NCBI RefSeq assembly: GCF_015624425.1
Contig: NZ_CP049919.1
Span: 5,766,001-5,830,000, forward strand
Source: Roseateles sp. DAIF2
GTDB taxonomy: Bacteria; Pseudomonadota; Gammaproteobacteria; Burkholderiales; Burkholderiaceae_C
Direction of reading: 5' to 3'
DNA: 64,000 bases
Part shown: positions 1-9,613 of the stretch, in pieces
How the letters are laid out: each line of letters starts with the position of its first letter
Numbering within the stretch: the first letter of the stretch is position 1
The notes under the pieces: generated by a model
Seen by the model: the letters and a program-made list of their open reading frames with translations, nothing else
What the model was told of the DNA's origin: nothing
Databases searched by the model: none
Position numbers and translations under genes: made by a program

Positions 1-979
1 GGTTGGGCGCCAGCTTGCCCTTGGGCGTGGCCACCGTGGCGAAGGGGGCGGGCACGACCCAGGACAGATCGAACTCGCCGTTCAGGAAGGACAGCCAGCG
101 CGGCTGGTCCTCCTCGATGATCGCCACCTCGACCCGGTCCACCAGTGGCAGGCGCCGGCCCTTGAAGCGCGCCAGCCAGGCCTGGCCCTGGGCGTCATCG
201 GCATTCGGCTCGGCATCGTAGTAGCGCTCGCGGTAGCCGGGGTTCTTCTCCAGCACGACCAGCGAGCTGCGCCGCCAGCTCTTCAGCATGAAGGGCCCGG
301 TGCCGACCGGATGCGCCATGATCTTGTCGCCGTAATACTCCACCACCTCGCGCGCCACGCCGTTGAGCAGGTCGCTGGAAGCCAGGTTGAAGAGCAGGCG
401 CGGCCGCGGCGCCTTCAGCCGGAACTGCAGGGTGTAGCGGTCCGGCGCGCGCAGGCCCTCGATCGGCTTGTCGTAGTCGAAGGGCTTCTTGTCGTTCAGC
501 GCGGCCTGGCGCAACTCTTCCAGCCCCAGGATGCCGACATCCCTGAAGTTGGTATAGGCCGGGCTCTTGTTGGCCGGGTCGAAGAAGCGCTTCAGCGCAT
601 AGACGAAATCCTGCGCCACCAGCTCGCGCTTCTTGCCGCCGAAGGCCGGGTCGTCGGCGAAGTAGATCCCGGGCTTGATCCGGATGGTCCAGACCTTGAA
701 GTCGGGCGAGCTCTCCGGCAGGTCCTGCGCGACATTGGGCCGGATCTTGTAGGGCCGGGCCAGGTAGTCGTACTCGTACAGCCCGTCGAAGATATGGCTG
801 ACGATGATGCGCGAATAGAGATCCTGCAGCTGCGCCGGATCGAAGCCGGTTTCGGCGGCGTTGAAGGCGTAGCGCAGCACCTTGGGCGGGGGCTGAACCT
901 GCGCCTCGGCGACCGGCGCAGCAGCCACGGCCATCAGCAGCGCGCAGCAGGCCGCCGCCCAGCAGCGACGCGCCCTCAC
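1..979 (-). CDS. Solute-binding protein, family 5 (fifth tandem paralogue, 3' partial)
   Basis: Periplasmic binding protein of a peptide-type ABC importer (SBP_bac_5, DppA/OppA class). The window edge removes the C-terminal lobe. The frame starts at a GTG (979) whose last two bases overlap the TGA of the preceding paralogue. An N-terminal hydrophobic signal region ends near AEAQ, followed by motifs shared with its neighbours: LRYAFNAAETGFDPAQ, KKRELVAQDFVYALKR, HPVGTGPF and a region around IIEEDQPRWLSF. It is the most distal gene of a five-gene array read leftwards from 8295. An ATG at 934 is an alternative start but would remove the arginine-rich start of the signal peptide. The substrate cannot be read from sequence; oligopeptides are a family-level guess. 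Confidence 0.9.
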   Translation of the reverse strand, partial: MRARRCWAAACCALLMAVAAAPVAEAQVQPPPKVLRYAFNAAETGFDPAQLQDLYSRIIVSHIFDGLYEYDYLARPYKIRPNVAQDLPESSPDFKVWTIRIKPGIYFADDPAFGGKKRELVAQDFVYALKRFFDPANKSPAYTNFRDVGILGLEELRQAALNDKKPFDYDKPIEGLRAPDRYTLQFRLKAPRPRLLFNLASSDLLNGVAREVVEYYGDKIMAHPVGTGPFMLKSWRRSSLVVLEKNPGYRERYYDAEPNADDAQGQAWLARFKGRRLPLVDRVEVAIIEEDQPRWLSFLNGEFDLSWVVPAPFATVATPKGKLAPN

Positions 980-2814
980 GAGCCGGTCCTCGCCTTCTTC
1001 CGATCCATGTCCACGTCGATGTACTGCCAGAACTGGTTGCCGAACAGGGGCCGGCGGTAGCCGGTCACCCAGGGCTGGCTCAGCTCGGTCAGCACGCGGT
1101 GCACCAGGAACTTCTGCGGCATGAAGGCCGTCGTGATCTTCTGCGCCTCGCGCAGCAGGGCCAAGCGCTCCGGCCCGTCGGGCAGGCGCTGCATCTGCTC
1201 GTAGACCTCGTCGAAACGCTTGTGCTTGAAGCGCCCCAGGTTCTGCCCGCCCGAGGTCGGACCGTAGAGGATCTCGAGGCCGGGCTGGGTGTCGGGGGTA
1301 CTCGCGGTATAGCCGAGCTGCCAGATCATCAGCTGGCCGGCGCGCGCGGCCTTCAGCTGCTCGGGCCATTTGCCGGCCTTGATGTTCAGCTTCAGGCCCA
1401 GGTTGTCCATATTGCGCTTCCACAGCTCGTCGAAGCTGCGCGACAGCGCGTCGGGCTGGCTGGCATATTCGATCAGCAGCGGCTTGCCGTCCGGCTGCTC
1501 GCGCCAGCCGTCGCCGTCGCGATCGACATAGCCGTACATCTCGAGCAGGGCACGAGCGCGCGGCAGATCGTAGTCGCCGTTCTCGTTCTTGTAGTCGGGG
1601 TCATAGCCCCAGGTGCCGGGCGCGACCACCGATTGCGCGATCACGGCCTGGCCGCGCCGCACCGTGTTGATCTCGCGCTGCGTATCGGTGCCCAGCGCGA
1701 TCGCGCGCCGCAGTGCCACCCGTTCCGGCGTATAGCCCCCGACCACGGGATCTTCCATGTTGAAGTAATAGAGCGTGCGGTCGACATTGACAAGGCGCTG
1801 CATCTGGACACCCTGCTTGGCCAGGTTCGGTGCGACCTTGCCGTTGGGCGCGGCGATGTTCGAGAACTCCAGCGGCACGCTGATGTAGTCGAGCTCGCGG
1901 TTCAGGAAGGAGAGCCAGCGCGGCTGGCTCTCCTCGATGATCGAGACCTCGACCCGGTCCAGCATCGGCAGGCGCCGGCCCTTGAACTTGGCCAGCAAGG
2001 CCTGACCCTCGACATCATCGGCATTCGGCTCGGCGTCGTAATAGGTTTCGCGATAGTTCGGATTTTTCTCCAGCACCATCTGGGAACTGCGGCGCCATTT
2101 GCTGAGCATGAAGGGGCCGGTACCGACCGGGTGCTCCATCGTGCGCCCGGCGTAATGCTCGATCACCTCACGAGCCACCGCGCCGTACTGGTCGCCGCCG
2201 GCCAGGCTGAAGATAAATCGCGGGCGCGGTGCCTTCAGCCGGTACTGGATCGTGTAGCGGTCCAGCGCACGCAGGCCCTCGACCGGCTTGTCATAGTCGA
2301 AGGGCTTCTTGTGCTTCAGCGCTTCCTGGCGGAGTTCGTCCAGGCCCAGGATGCCGGCATCATTGAAGTAGGAATAGGCCGGGCTCTTGGACGCGGGGTC
2401 GAAGAAGCGCTTCAGCGCATAGACAAAGTCCTCCGCCACCAGCTCGCGCTTCTTGCCACCGAAGGCGTCGTCGGGAGCGAAATAGATGCCCGGCTGGATC
2501 TTCACGGTCCAGACCTTGTAGTCCTCGCTGATCTCCGGCATGCCCGCCGCGACATTGGGCCGGACCTTGTAGGGCCGGGCCAGATAGTCGTACTTGTAGA
2601 GCCCCTCGAAGATATGGTCGGTGACGATGCGCGAGTACAGGTCGCTGATCTGCGCCGGATCGAAGCCCGTCTCGGCGATCAGGAAGGCATAGCGGAACAC
2701 CTTCGGCTCGGCCGGCTGTGCCGGCGCAGCCCCCGCGCTGGAAAACGCCAGCATGCCGCCGGTCGCGGCGCAGATCATCATCAGGGACTTGAACATCTTC
2801 GGCAGCAGCGTCAT
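976..2814 (-). CDS. Solute-binding protein, family 5 (fourth tandem paralogue)
   Basis: Periplasmic ligand-binding component of an ABC importer, about 612 residues, somewhat longer than the usual 500-550 of DppA/OppA. The frame is open to 2880, but a start there would overlap the upstream gene. ATG 2814 (MTLLPKMFKS) or ATG 2796 (MFKSLMMICA) gives a signal peptide ending near SSAGAAPAQ. Mature protein begins with the paralogue hallmark FRYAFLIAETGFDPAQ and contains HPVGTGPF, NMEDPVVGG and ALRRAI. Twenty bases separate it from the upstream paralogue, and its stop overlaps the start of the next, so co-transcription is likely. Divergence between paralogues is scattered across the binding lobes, which suggests differing ligand ranges. 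Confidence 0.93.
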   Translation of the reverse strand: MTLLPKMFKSLMMICAATGGMLAFSSAGAAPAQPAEPKVFRYAFLIAETGFDPAQISDLYSRIVTDHIFEGLYKYDYLARPYKVRPNVAAGMPEISEDYKVWTVKIQPGIYFAPDDAFGGKKRELVAEDFVYALKRFFDPASKSPAYSYFNDAGILGLDELRQEALKHKKPFDYDKPVEGLRALDRYTIQYRLKAPRPRFIFSLAGGDQYGAVAREVIEHYAGRTMEHPVGTGPFMLSKWRRSSQMVLEKNPNYRETYYDAEPNADDVEGQALLAKFKGRRLPMLDRVEVSIIEESQPRWLSFLNRELDYISVPLEFSNIAAPNGKVAPNLAKQGVQMQRLVNVDRTLYYFNMEDPVVGGYTPERVALRRAIALGTDTQREINTVRRGQAVIAQSVVAPGTWGYDPDYKNENGDYDLPRARALLEMYGYVDRDGDGWREQPDGKPLLIEYASQPDALSRSFDELWKRNMDNLGLKLNIKAGKWPEQLKAARAGQLMIWQLGYTASTPDTQPGLEILYGPTSGGQNLGRFKHKRFDEVYEQMQRLPDGPERLALLREAQKITTAFMPQKFLVHRVLTELSQPWVTGYRRPLFGNQFWQYIDVDMDRKKARTGS

Positions 2815-2834
2815 GGCGGGGGCTCTTGCGTTGG

Positions 2835-4640
2835 TCAGTGCGGCTTCTTGTCGGCTTCGATGTCCACGTAGCTCCACCAATCCTGCTTGAACGGATGGCG
2901 GCGATAGCCGATCAGCTGCGGCTGGGCCAGGTCAGTGATGAATCGATGCGCCTTGTGCTTGTAGGGCATGTAAGCGGCCATGATGCGATCGCTTTCGCGG
3001 AACAGGGCGGCACGCTCGGGACCGTCAGGCATCGGACCGACCTGCTCGAACAGGCGGTCGGCCGCCGGCAGGCGGATGCGCGCGAAGTTCTGGCTGCCGA
3101 TATAGCTGGAAGCCAGGCTGCTCAGGAAATCCTGCGGATCGGGCATCGAGGCCGAGGTGGCCAGGCTCCAGATCTGGAACTTGCCGGCGCGCAGCGCCTT
3201 GTAGTTCTCTGGCCACTTGCCCACCTTGAAGCTTACGCGCAGCCCCACCTTGCTCAGGGACTTCTGCCAGATCTCGTCGACCTGCCGCTGCGCGCCGTCC
3301 GGTGTGGTCAGGCTTTCCAGCACCAGCGGGCTGCCGTCGGGGCGGTCGCGCCAGCCGTCACCGTCCTTGTCCACATAGCCATACATGTCCAGCAGGGCCT
3401 TGGCGCGCGCCGGGTCGTAGTCGCTCATCTCGCTCTTGAACGCGGGATCGTAGGCACTGGTGCCCGGCGGATAGATCGATTGCGCGACGATGGCCTGGCC
3501 GCGGCGGGCCACGCGGATCTCCTGGTCCATGTCCGAGGCCAGCGAGATGGCACGGCGCAGCGCGACGCGCTCGGGCGTGTAGCCGCCGATCACCGGATCT
3601 TCCAGGTTGAAGACCCAGAAGCCCACGTCCGGGGTCAGCACCCGATAGCCATGCATGCCCTTCTTGAGCAGATTGGGCGCCAGCTTGCCATTCGGCATCG
3701 CCTGGCTGATGAACTCATTGGGCACGCGCTCCAGCAGGTCGAACTCACCGCCGAGGAAGGACAGCCAGCGCGGCTGGCTCTCCTCGATGATGGACACCTC
3801 CACCCGGTCGATCATCGGGATGCGACGCCCTTTGAAACGAGCCAGCAAGGCCTGACCCTCGACATCATCGGCGGCCGGCTCCGCCTCGTAGTAACGCTCC
3901 CGGTAGCCGGGGTTGCGCTCCAGCACGATCTTCGAGCTGCGGCGCCATTCCTTCAGCACGAAGGGGCCGGTGCCGACCGGATGCTCCATGGTCTTGCCCG
4001 GATAGGCCTCGATCACCTCGCGCGCGACAGCCCCATAAAGGTCGGTCTGGGCCATGATCTGGGGCAGTCGCGGGCGCGGTTTGTCCAGGCGCAGCTGCAG
4101 GGTGTAGCGGTCGAGCGCGCGCAGACCCGCGATCGGCTTGTCATAGTCGAAGGGCTTACCGGACTGTCGCAGTTGGTCGCGGTACTCGGCCAGCCCCTGG
4201 ATAGCCAGCCCCTCGATTTCGCTCCAATGGAGCGAAACCACCTCGGGGTCGGCCACACGCCGGAGCGCATAGAGGTAGTCCGCGGCCACCAGCTCACGCT
4301 TCTTGCCCTTGAAGGCCGGATCATCGGCAAAGTAGATACCGGGCTTGACTTTGAAGGTCCAGGTGCGGAAGTCTTCGCTGGAGACCGGCATGCCCTCGGC
4401 CGTCAGCGGGATCAGCCGCGCCGGTTGCGCCAGATGGTCGTAGCTGTACAGGCCTTCGAAGATATGGGCGGTGACGATGCGCGAGTAGATGTCAAGGATC
4501 TTGGTCGGGTCGAAACCCGTCTCGGCCACCGGGAAGGCGTAGCGGATCAACTTGGGTTCGGCCGCCTGCACCGAGCCGGCACCGAGCTGCAGGGCCAGCA
4601 GGCCGACCAGGCCGGCGCGCCAAAGAGTCTTCTTGATCAT
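2835..4640 (-). CDS. Solute-binding protein, family 5 (third tandem paralogue)
   Basis: Family-5 periplasmic binding protein of 601 residues. The start ATG at 4640 overlaps the stop of the upstream paralogue (ATGA). A Lys-Lys signal peptide ends near GSVQAAEPK, followed by LIRYAFPVAETGFDP, KKRELVAADYLYALRR, HPVGTGPFVLKEWRRSS and NLEDPVIGG. Compared with its neighbours it has an altered loop: VVSLHWSEIEGLAIQG replaces the SPAY-type stretch. This may be where ligand contacts differ. Assignment to the family is firm; the ligand is unknown. Confidence 0.93.
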   Translation of the reverse strand: MIKKTLWRAGLVGLLALQLGAGSVQAAEPKLIRYAFPVAETGFDPTKILDIYSRIVTAHIFEGLYSYDHLAQPARLIPLTAEGMPVSSEDFRTWTFKVKPGIYFADDPAFKGKKRELVAADYLYALRRVADPEVVSLHWSEIEGLAIQGLAEYRDQLRQSGKPFDYDKPIAGLRALDRYTLQLRLDKPRPRLPQIMAQTDLYGAVAREVIEAYPGKTMEHPVGTGPFVLKEWRRSSKIVLERNPGYRERYYEAEPAADDVEGQALLARFKGRRIPMIDRVEVSIIEESQPRWLSFLGGEFDLLERVPNEFISQAMPNGKLAPNLLKKGMHGYRVLTPDVGFWVFNLEDPVIGGYTPERVALRRAISLASDMDQEIRVARRGQAIVAQSIYPPGTSAYDPAFKSEMSDYDPARAKALLDMYGYVDKDGDGWRDRPDGSPLVLESLTTPDGAQRQVDEIWQKSLSKVGLRVSFKVGKWPENYKALRAGKFQIWSLATSASMPDPQDFLSSLASSYIGSQNFARIRLPAADRLFEQVGPMPDGPERAALFRESDRIMAAYMPYKHKAHRFITDLAQPQLIGYRRHPFKQDWWSYVDIEADKKPH

Positions 4641-6448
4641 GGGTGTGAGGGACGCTTGCTGTTATCGATGTCCACGTACTGCCACCAGTCCAGCGCGAAC
4701 AGCGGGCGGCGGTAGCCGCTCAGCCAGGGCTGGGCCATGTCGGTCAGGATGCGGTGCACATGCTGCTTGTAGGGCAGGTAGGTGGCGGCGAGGCGCTTGC
4801 CGTCATGGATCAGGGCCAGGCGCTCCGGGCCATCCGGCAGGGCCTGCATGCGCTCGTACAGCGCGTTGAACTCGGCCATGTCGAAGCGCGACAGGTTCTG
4901 CCCGCCGATGGCCGGCCCATAGAGGCGCTGCAGCGCCGGCTGGGCATCGGGACGGTCGGCCGCCGAGGCCACGCCCCACATCTGGAACTTGCCGCCGCGC
5001 ACGCTCTTCAGGTTCTCCGGCCATTTGGCGGTCTTGAATGTCAGGCGCAGCCCGACCGCCTGCAGGTTCTTCTGCATCAGCTCGTCGAGGCGGCGCGAGG
5101 CGTTGTCGGGCTGGGTATGGCGCACCAGCAGCAGCGGCTGGCCATCGGGCTGCTCGCGCCAGCCATCGCCGTCACGATCGCGGTAGCCGTACAGCTCCAG
5201 CAGGGCCTTGGCGCGGGCCGGATCATGGTCGCTCAGGCTGCTCTTGAAATCGGCCGTGTAGCCGGTGGTGTGCGGCACCACCGGCGACTGCGCCGGGATC
5301 GCCTGGCCATGCCGGGCCAGCTGGATCTCGCGCGGAATGTCGATCGCCAGGCTGATCGCGCGGCGCAGCGCGACCCGCTCCGGCGCCATGCCGCCGACCA
5401 CCGGGTCCTCCATATTGAACACGGTCATCGTCGATTCGGGGCCGACGATGCGAAAGCCCTGGATGCCGCGCTTGGCCAGATTGGGCGCGACCTTCCCGTT
5501 GGGCATGGCCTGGCTGATGAAGTCGGCCGGCACGCGCTCCAGGAAATCCTTCTCGCCATTGATGAAGGACAGCCAGCGCGGCTGGGCCTCCTCGATGATC
5601 GCGATCTCGACCCGGTCGATCATCGGCAGGCGGCGGCCCTTGAGTTGCGCCAGCACCGCCCGACCCTCGGCATCGTCCGCGGCCGGTTCCGCCTCATAGA
5701 AGCGCTCGCGATAGCCGGGGTTCTTCTCCAGCACGATCTGCGAGCTGCGCCGCCAGCTCTTCAGCTGGAAGGGGCCGGTGCCGACCGGATGGGCCATGAT
5801 GCGGTCGCCATAGGCCTCGACCACCTCGCGCGCCACCGCGCCATAGAGGTCGGAGCCGGCCATCATCGCCTCGATCAGCCGCGGGCGGGCCTGCTCGGTG
5901 CGCAGCTGCAGGGTGTAGCGGTCCAGCGCGCGCAGGCCTTCGACCGGCGCGGCATAGTCGAAGGGCGTCTTGTGCTTCAGCGCCCGCTCGCGCAGCGCCT
6001 TCAGGCCCAGCAGGCCGGCATCGTCGAAGGTGGACCAGAACGGGCTTTTGACCGCCGGATCGGCAAAGCGCTTGAAGCTGTAGACATAGTCCTCGGCGAC
6101 CAGCTCGCGCTTCTTGCCGCCGAAGGCCGGATCGTCGGTGAAGAAGATGCCCGGCCGGATCCGGATGGTCCAGGTCCGGAAATCGTCGCTGACCTCGGGC
6201 ATCGCCGCGGCGGTCAGGGGCCGGAGCTTGGCGGGCTGGGCCAGCGGGTCGTAGTGGTACAGCGTCTCGAAGACATGGGCCGTGACGGCGCGTGAATAGA
6301 GATCGGTGATCTGGGCCGGATCAAAGCCGGTCTCGGCGATCAGGAAGGCATAGCGCAACACCTTGGGTGCATCGCCGCTCCCTTGCGCCAGTGGAGCCGC
6401 CGCCAGCGCTGCGCAGGCCAGCAGGGCCCGGGTCAGGATCTTCTTCAT
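4637..6448 (-). CDS. Solute-binding protein, family 5 (second tandem paralogue)
   Basis: Family-5 periplasmic binding protein, about 603 residues. The open frame extends to 7597 but runs antisense-in-frame through the upstream paralogue. The signal peptide MKKILTRALLACAALAAAP shows that translation starts at ATG 6448, or at ATG 6457 (MGPMKK), just after the upstream stop at 6463. The mature protein has VLRYAFLIAETGFDPAQ, KKRELVAEDYVYSFKR, HPVGTGPFQLKSWRRSS and NMEDPVVGG. It sits between paralogues with a 14-base gap upstream and a 4-base overlap downstream. Confidence 0.93.
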   Translation of the reverse strand: MKKILTRALLACAALAAAPLAQGSGDAPKVLRYAFLIAETGFDPAQITDLYSRAVTAHVFETLYHYDPLAQPAKLRPLTAAAMPEVSDDFRTWTIRIRPGIFFTDDPAFGGKKRELVAEDYVYSFKRFADPAVKSPFWSTFDDAGLLGLKALRERALKHKTPFDYAAPVEGLRALDRYTLQLRTEQARPRLIEAMMAGSDLYGAVAREVVEAYGDRIMAHPVGTGPFQLKSWRRSSQIVLEKNPGYRERFYEAEPAADDAEGRAVLAQLKGRRLPMIDRVEIAIIEEAQPRWLSFINGEKDFLERVPADFISQAMPNGKVAPNLAKRGIQGFRIVGPESTMTVFNMEDPVVGGMAPERVALRRAISLAIDIPREIQLARHGQAIPAQSPVVPHTTGYTADFKSSLSDHDPARAKALLELYGYRDRDGDGWREQPDGQPLLLVRHTQPDNASRRLDELMQKNLQAVGLRLTFKTAKWPENLKSVRGGKFQMWGVASAADRPDAQPALQRLYGPAIGGQNLSRFDMAEFNALYERMQALPDGPERLALIHDGKRLAATYLPYKQHVHRILTDMAQPWLSGYRRPLFALDWWQYVDIDNSKRPSHP

Positions 6449-6462
6449 CGGGCCCATCCAGC

Positions 6463-8295
6463 TCAGGGAGTCTTGCCTTGCTGCTTCGCCAGCACCTCGT
6501 TGTCGATGTCCACGTACTGCCAGAAGTCGCGCAGGAACACGTTGCGGTCGAAGCCGATCACCCAGGGCTGGGCCAGGTCGGTGAACAGGCGGTGCACCGA
6601 GATCTTGTAGGGCATGTAGGCGATCATCAGCTTGGCCGCCTGCTCCATCACCGCCTGGCGCTCGGGGCCATCGGGCAGCATCTTCTGCTTCTCGTACAGC
6701 GCGTTGTAGGCCGGCAGGTCGAAGCGCGACTTGTTGGACTGGCCCTTGGCGCGGCCGTCGCCCAGCGCCAGGAAGGTGTCGCCGTCCGGCGCGGTGGCGA
6801 CCCAGGAGACGCCCCACATCATCAGCTTGCCGGCGTTGGCGCTCTTCAGGTTCTCGGGCCATTTGGCGGTCTTGAACTCGATGCGCACGCCCAGCGCGTC
6901 CATATTCTTCTGCCATTGCTCGATCAGCTGGCGGCTCTGGCTGTCCGGCTGGGTCGAATACTCCAGCAGCAGCGGTTTGCCATCCGGCAGGTCGCGCCAG
7001 CCGTCGCCGTCCTTGTCGACATAGCCATACATGTCGAGCAGGGCCTTGGCCTTGGGCAGGTTGAACTCGCTCATCTCGGACTTGTAGTCCGGGCGGTAGC
7101 CGTAGGTGCCGGGACTGAACGGGCCCTGGGCGGCCATCGCCTGGCCGCGGCGCGGCAGCATGATCTCCTTGTCGATGTCCACCGCCAGGGAGATCGCGCG
7201 ACGCAGCGCGACCTTGTCCGGCGTGTAGCCGCCGACCACCGGGTCCTCCATATTGAAGTAGGAGAACGCGACCTCGGGATAGGGGAAGCGCACCGAACGC
7301 ATGCCCTGCTTGGCCAGATTGGGCGCCAGCTTGCCGTTGGGCGTCGCAAGGCTGACATATTCCGACGGCACCTCCTCCAGCACATCGGCCTCGCCGCGCA
7401 GGAAGGACAGCCAGCGCGGTTGGTTCTCCTCGATGATCGCGATCTCGACACGGTCGGTCAGCGGCAGGCGCCGGCCCTTCAGCTTGGCGGCCTGGGCCTT
7501 CAGCACCGGGTCGGCATCGGCGGGCGGCTGTTCGTTGTAGAACTCCTCGCGGTAGTTCGGATTGCGCTCCAGCACGATGCGCGAGCTGCGGCGCCATTCG
7601 GCCAGGCGGTAGGGCCCGGTGCCGACCGGGTGCTCCATGATCTTCTTCTCGCCGTAGAACTCGACCACCTCGCGCGCCAGCGCGCCGAGGAAGGCCGAAT
7701 CGGCGAACTGGTTGATGAAGCGCGGATCGCCAACACTCAAGCGAATGCGGAAGGTGTAGCGGTCCAGCAGCTGCAGGCCCTCGACCGGGCGGTCGTAGTC
7801 GAAGGGCTTCTTGCTGGCCAGCACTTCCTTGCGCAGTTCCGACAGGCCCAGGATGCCGACGTTCTCCAGCAGGTAGAGATTGCGGCTGTTCAGCTTGGGG
7901 TCGTAGTGGCGCTTGATCGAGTAGATGTAGTCGGCCGCGGTCAGCTCGCGCTTCTGCCCCTTGAAGGCCGGGTCGTCGTTGAAGTAGATGCCGGAGCGGA
8001 TCTTGAAGGTCAGGGTCTTGAAGTCCTCCGACACCTCGGGCATCGCCACCGCGGTGGATGGGCGCATCTGGAAGGGCCGCGCCAGATAGGCGAACTCCAG
8101 CGGCGCCTCGAAGATGCCGGCCGAAACGGCTTTCGAATAACGATCGGTGATTTGCGCGGGATCAAAGCCGGTTTCCGCAACGCGGAAGGAATACCTCAGC
8201 ACCTTGGGAGACTCGCTCGCCTGGGCGGCGGCGGTCAGGGAAAGGGTGCCGAGCAGGGCGGCCAGGCAGGCGGCCCGTGCAAAACCACGTCGCAT
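6463..8295 (-). CDS. Solute-binding protein, family 5 (first tandem paralogue)
   Basis: First gene of the five-paralogue array, about 610 residues. The frame is open far upstream (to 9015), but the signal peptide MRRGFARAACLAALLGTLS fixes the start at ATG 8295, or at the adjacent GTG 8298. The GTG has better spacing to an AAGGA ribosome site on the minus strand. Mature motifs: LRYSFRVAETGFDPAQ, KRELTAADYIYSIKR, HPVGTGPYRLAEWRRSS, NMEDPVVGGYTPDKVALRRAI. It has an insertion (EQPPADADPVLKAQAAK) before the KGRRLP motif that the others lack. The divergent permease operon begins about 380 bases away and probably provides the translocator. Confidence 0.93.
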   Translation of the reverse strand: MRRGFARAACLAALLGTLSLTAAAQASESPKVLRYSFRVAETGFDPAQITDRYSKAVSAGIFEAPLEFAYLARPFQMRPSTAVAMPEVSEDFKTLTFKIRSGIYFNDDPAFKGQKRELTAADYIYSIKRHYDPKLNSRNLYLLENVGILGLSELRKEVLASKKPFDYDRPVEGLQLLDRYTFRIRLSVGDPRFINQFADSAFLGALAREVVEFYGEKKIMEHPVGTGPYRLAEWRRSSRIVLERNPNYREEFYNEQPPADADPVLKAQAAKLKGRRLPLTDRVEIAIIEENQPRWLSFLRGEADVLEEVPSEYVSLATPNGKLAPNLAKQGMRSVRFPYPEVAFSYFNMEDPVVGGYTPDKVALRRAISLAVDIDKEIMLPRRGQAMAAQGPFSPGTYGYRPDYKSEMSEFNLPKAKALLDMYGYVDKDGDGWRDLPDGKPLLLEYSTQPDSQSRQLIEQWQKNMDALGVRIEFKTAKWPENLKSANAGKLMMWGVSWVATAPDGDTFLALGDGRAKGQSNKSRFDLPAYNALYEKQKMLPDGPERQAVMEQAAKLMIAYMPYKISVHRLFTDLAQPWVIGFDRNVFLRDFWQYVDIDNEVLAKQQGKTP

Positions 8296-8674
8296 CACGT
8301 CAGAAATCCTTATCGAAAGCCAGGGCACCGTCGTCCTTGTGGGCGGCGGCGTTGCCTCATATCCAGGGAGCCGGCGCGTGATGGGCGCGGGCTCGGAGAA
8401 GCCGCGCAGTCTACGGCGCCAAGCGGCCAAAAGCCATGCACGGCAACCCCAGGCCGGCCGGCTTGGGGTGCGCTGGGCGCGCATTTTGGCCCATAAAACC
8501 GCCGGCCGACCCGATGCCATCGGATGTTTGGGCGCGTTTTCCCTGCAAACCCAGGGCAAATGCGGGTTGTCCCGGGGCTGGCCTCCATTAGACTCGCGCC
8601 TGTTTTCGCCTGGGACCCCGTGCGCCACAAGTGCCCGGGGTTTCGTTTTAGACCTTGCATGGAGACCGACAGCG
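8296..8674. promoter_or_regulatory. Divergent intergenic region between binding-protein array and permease operon
   Basis: 379 bases without a convincing gene. It must hold the promoters of both the leftward binding-protein array and the rightward permease operon. On the plus strand TTGTCC (8567-8572) and TAGACT (8589-8594), 16 bases apart, form a weak sigma-70-like promoter about 80 bases before the permease start. The stretch 8440-8480 is rich in short GGCCGGCC-type palindromes. No operator could be assigned. Confidence 0.4.
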
Positions 8675-9613
8675 ATGGCGGCATACCTGATAAGGCGCCT
8701 GTGGCAAATGATTCCCACGCTGTTGGGTGTCGTGCTGCTGGTGTTCTTTCTCTTCAAATACTTCGGTGGCGACCCCGCCGAAATTCTCGGCGGCCTGAAT
8801 GCCAGCCCCGAACAGATCAACGCCATCCGTGAGCAGCTGGGCCTGAACAAGCCCGTCTGGGAACAGCTGTGGATCTTCATCAAGCAGATCGTCACCTTCG
8901 ATTGGGGCAAGAGCTGGGCCACCAATGAATCGGTCGCGAGCCTGTTCTCCAGCCGTCTGCCGGCCACCCTGACGGTGATGCTGCCGATCCTGCTGCTGGA
9001 AGTGCTGCTGGCCATCCCCTTCGCGCTGGCCGTGGCCTATGTGCGCGGCAGCCTGACCGACCGCGCGGTGATGATCATCACCACGGTGGCGGTCTCGATC
9101 TCGCTGCTGGTCTATGTGATCGTCGCGCAGTACGTGTTCGCCTTCCGCCTGGGCTGGTTCCCGGTGCAGGGCTGGACCGACAGCGTCTGGACCAACCTGA
9201 CCACCTATGCGCCGCTGCCGGTGCTGGTGGCGGTGGCGGTGGCACTGGCCCCGCAGACGCGCCTGTACCGCACCTTCTTCCTGGACGAGATCGGCCATGA
9301 CTATGTGCGCACCGCGCGCGCCAAGGGCATGACCGAGCGCACCATCCTGCTCAAGCATGTGCTGCGCAACGCGATGATCCCGATCCTGACCAACGTCGCC
9401 GTGGCGCTGCCGGGCGTGTTCGTCGGCAGCTTCCTGCTGGAAGTGTTCTTCTCGATTCCGGGTCTGGGCCGCGAGATCCTGCTGGCGGTGAACCGCAGCG
9501 ACTATCCGGTGATCCAGGCCTTCGCGATCTACATCGCCTTCCTGACCATGGTGGTCAATCTCCTGACTGACCTGCTGTACAAGCTGGTCGATCCTCGCGT
9601 GGTGCTGAAATGA
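8675..9613 (+). CDS. OppB/DppB-type ABC transporter permease
   Basis: Inner-membrane permease of a peptide-type ABC importer, 312 residues. It has about six hydrophobic segments, beginning with IRRLWQMIPTLLGVVLLVF, which is typical of OppB/DppB. The cytoplasmic EAA loop that contacts the ATPase is seen in DYVRTARAKGMTERTILLKH. The start ATG 8675 is chosen over longer in-frame options because GGAG lies at 8661 and the N-terminus matches the family. The stop overlaps the ATG of the OppC-type gene. It is the first gene of a three-gene transporter operon facing away from the five binding-protein genes. Confidence 0.95.
   Translation: MAAYLIRRLWQMIPTLLGVVLLVFFLFKYFGGDPAEILGGLNASPEQINAIREQLGLNKPVWEQLWIFIKQIVTFDWGKSWATNESVASLFSSRLPATLTVMLPILLLEVLLAIPFALAVAYVRGSLTDRAVMIITTVAVSISLLVYVIVAQYVFAFRLGWFPVQGWTDSVWTNLTTYAPLPVLVAVAVALAPQTRLYRTFFLDEIGHDYVRTARAKGMTERTILLKHVLRNAMIPILTNVAVALPGVFVGSFLLEVFFSIPGLGREILLAVNRSDYPVIQAFAIYIAFLTMVVNLLTDLLYKLVDPRVVLK

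Noticed and set aside
311..4715. Long plus-strand frames opposite the binding-protein genes (for example 311-1060, 1099-2871, 2826-4715).
   Set aside because: They are rich in Arg/Gln/His/Ala/Gly low-complexity sequence produced by antisense reading of GC-rich codons, and they match no family, while the minus strand gives complete binding proteins.
4637..7597. A 986-codon minus-strand frame suggesting a fused double protein.
   Set aside because: Its first 370 codons read another paralogue out of frame as Arg/Pro/Gly-rich nonsense; the real protein begins with the signal peptide at 6448.
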